DNA of 38,171 bases from Elusimicrobiota bacterium (GTDB lineage Bacteria > Elusimicrobiota > Elusimicrobia > UBA1565 > UBA9628), in the NCBI GenBank assembly GCA_023700845.1, contig JAMPYD010000003.1:1-38171 (forward strand), written 5' to 3'. Positions 37,654 to 38,171 of the stretch are shown one piece after another (within the stretch, counting starts at the first letter, position 1; every line of letters starts with the position of its first letter). The translations under genes were made by a program, and so were the position numbers. The notes below the pieces were generated by a model. The model worked only from the letters and a program-made list of their open reading frames with translations. It had not been told where the DNA came from and ran no database searches.

Positions 37654-38171
37654 CTATGAGAGGAGGCGGCGCACGGCCTGTCGAAGCTCATCGATGTCGA
37701 AGGGCTTGGGCAGGAACTCGGACTTGGTCCGGGAGAGGAACTCGAGCACCTTGGGGTTCAGGATATCCCCGGTCACGAAGAGCAGCCTGGCGCTCGAGCC
37801 GTTCGAGGACAGGCGCTCGTAGATGTCGGAGCCTTTGACCCCCTCCATCTCCATGTCGCTGATGACCAGGTCGAACGTCCCCGTCTCGAGGAGCTTGAGG
37901 GCCTCGGCGCCCCCGTGGGCGAGGACCGCCTCGTCGCCGTCCTCGCGCAGCAGGCGGGCGATCACCTCGGCGATGTCGGCCTCGTCGTCGGCGACCAGGA
38001 CGCGCTTGCCCGGCACGGCGGGGTGCCGCAGCCGCTCCTCCACGGCCTCGAGACTCTCGAAATCCTCCTCGCGGCCCTCGGGCAGGTCGAGCGTGAACGC
38101 GCAGCCGAGACCCGGGCGGTTCTCGAGGATCACGTCCCCCCCGTGCTCGCGGGCGATCTGCCGGCAGATCG
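37654..38171 (-). CDS. Hybrid histidine kinase, C-terminal end (ATPase G2 box plus receiver domain), 5' truncated by window
   Basis: The frame is open to the window edge. It begins ICRQIAREHGGDVILENRPGLGCAFTLDLP, the G2 box and last strand of a HATPase domain. A linker of about 20 residues leads to a receiver domain: RVLVADDEADIAEVIARLL (acidic pocket), DLVISDMEMEG (phosphoacceptor Asp in ISDME), LLFVTGD (Thr) and FLPKPFDIDELRQAV (Lys in KPF). The sensor part is outside the window. The receiver attached after the kinase suggests phosphorelay or autoregulation. Stop TAG at 37654-37656. Confidence 0.88.
   Translation of the reverse strand, partial: ICRQIAREHGGDVILENRPGLGCAFTLDLPEGREEDFESLEAVEERLRHPAVPGKRVLVADDEADIAEVIARLLREDGDEAVLAHGGAEALKLLETGTFDLVISDMEMEGVKGSDIYERLSSNGSSARLLFVTGDILNPKVLEFLSRTKSEFLPKPFDIDELRQAVRRLLS

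Noticed and set aside
1-38171. CRISPR arrays, tRNA/rRNA genes, transposases, phage genes, integrase
   Set aside because: No regularly spaced repeats, no cloverleaf or rRNA-like stretches, and no ORF with such domains were seen on either strand.

Overview
The window is a G+C-rich (roughly two thirds by eye), densely packed bacterial chromosome segment from a Gram-negative (diderm), respiring organism. The evidence for diderm is several lipoproteins with clear lipoboxes, an LpoB-type lipoprotein, a large AsmA-like protein, outer-membrane beta-barrel-like DUF1207 proteins and periplasmic diheme cytochromes. The gene mix is not typical proteobacterial and would fit a deep-branching lineage such as Elusimicrobiota. 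That placement is inference from flavour only; no marker gene is present.

Layout. 1-2584 (+): end of an lpoB-like gene, then COG3014 and LPP20 lipoprotein genes, an envelope lipoprotein operon. 2591-5350 (-): AsmA-like protein. 5496-8503 (+): trypsin-like serine protease plus NlpC/P60 hydrolase. 8477-10267 (-): tatA, a small nucleotidyltransferase and a BT1-type MFS transporter. About 10395-13590 (+) is an accessory block: a small ORF plus CopG-type antitoxin ending in a convincing integron attC site, a small membrane protein as second cassette-like gene, YdeI-like and VOC genes, a TauE/SafE permease and a BrnT-like toxin/CopG-type antitoxin pair. 13634-22602 is the respiratory region: two paralogous diheme cytochrome c lipoproteins flank a complete aa3-type oxidase locus (subunits II, I, III, IV, two small membrane proteins, heme A synthase, heme O synthase), with two convergent DUF1207 genes between the first cytochrome and coxB. 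22649-26307 (-): crcB, a YyaL/DUF255 thioredoxin-domain protein and a DUF255-like protein that has lost the cysteines. 26353-28368 (+): radical SAM protein and HEAT-repeat protein. 28365-38171 (-): DUF4105 protein plus lipoprotein hydrolase, DUF3015, YceI, an operon of RRM protein, lipoprotein, L,D-transpeptidase, degenerate L,D-transpeptidase and APC permease, an operon of peroxiredoxin, ferredoxin and membrane protein, and the end of a hybrid histidine kinase.

Regulation. The most striking recurrent pattern is a -10 hexamer (TAGAAT, TATAAT, TACAAT, TAAAAT, TAGACT and similar) placed 5-8 nt upstream of the start codon with no Shine-Dalgarno sequence. This predicts leaderless mRNAs for about eleven genes. 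Other genes (tatA, coxB, yceI, DUF3015, RRM) have a 15-35 nt leader with a good Shine-Dalgarno. Two different palindromes (GTTTATCTT-rAGATAAAC and CTCGGTCCTGGACCGAG) each occur twice, about 15-22 kb apart. The two CopG-antitoxin loci share the operator-like sequence TTACACTATA.

No rRNA, tRNA, CRISPR array, transposase or integrase gene was seen. No gene-free stretch exceeds 300 bases; the longest is 10268-10520, described under the att-like and operator entries.
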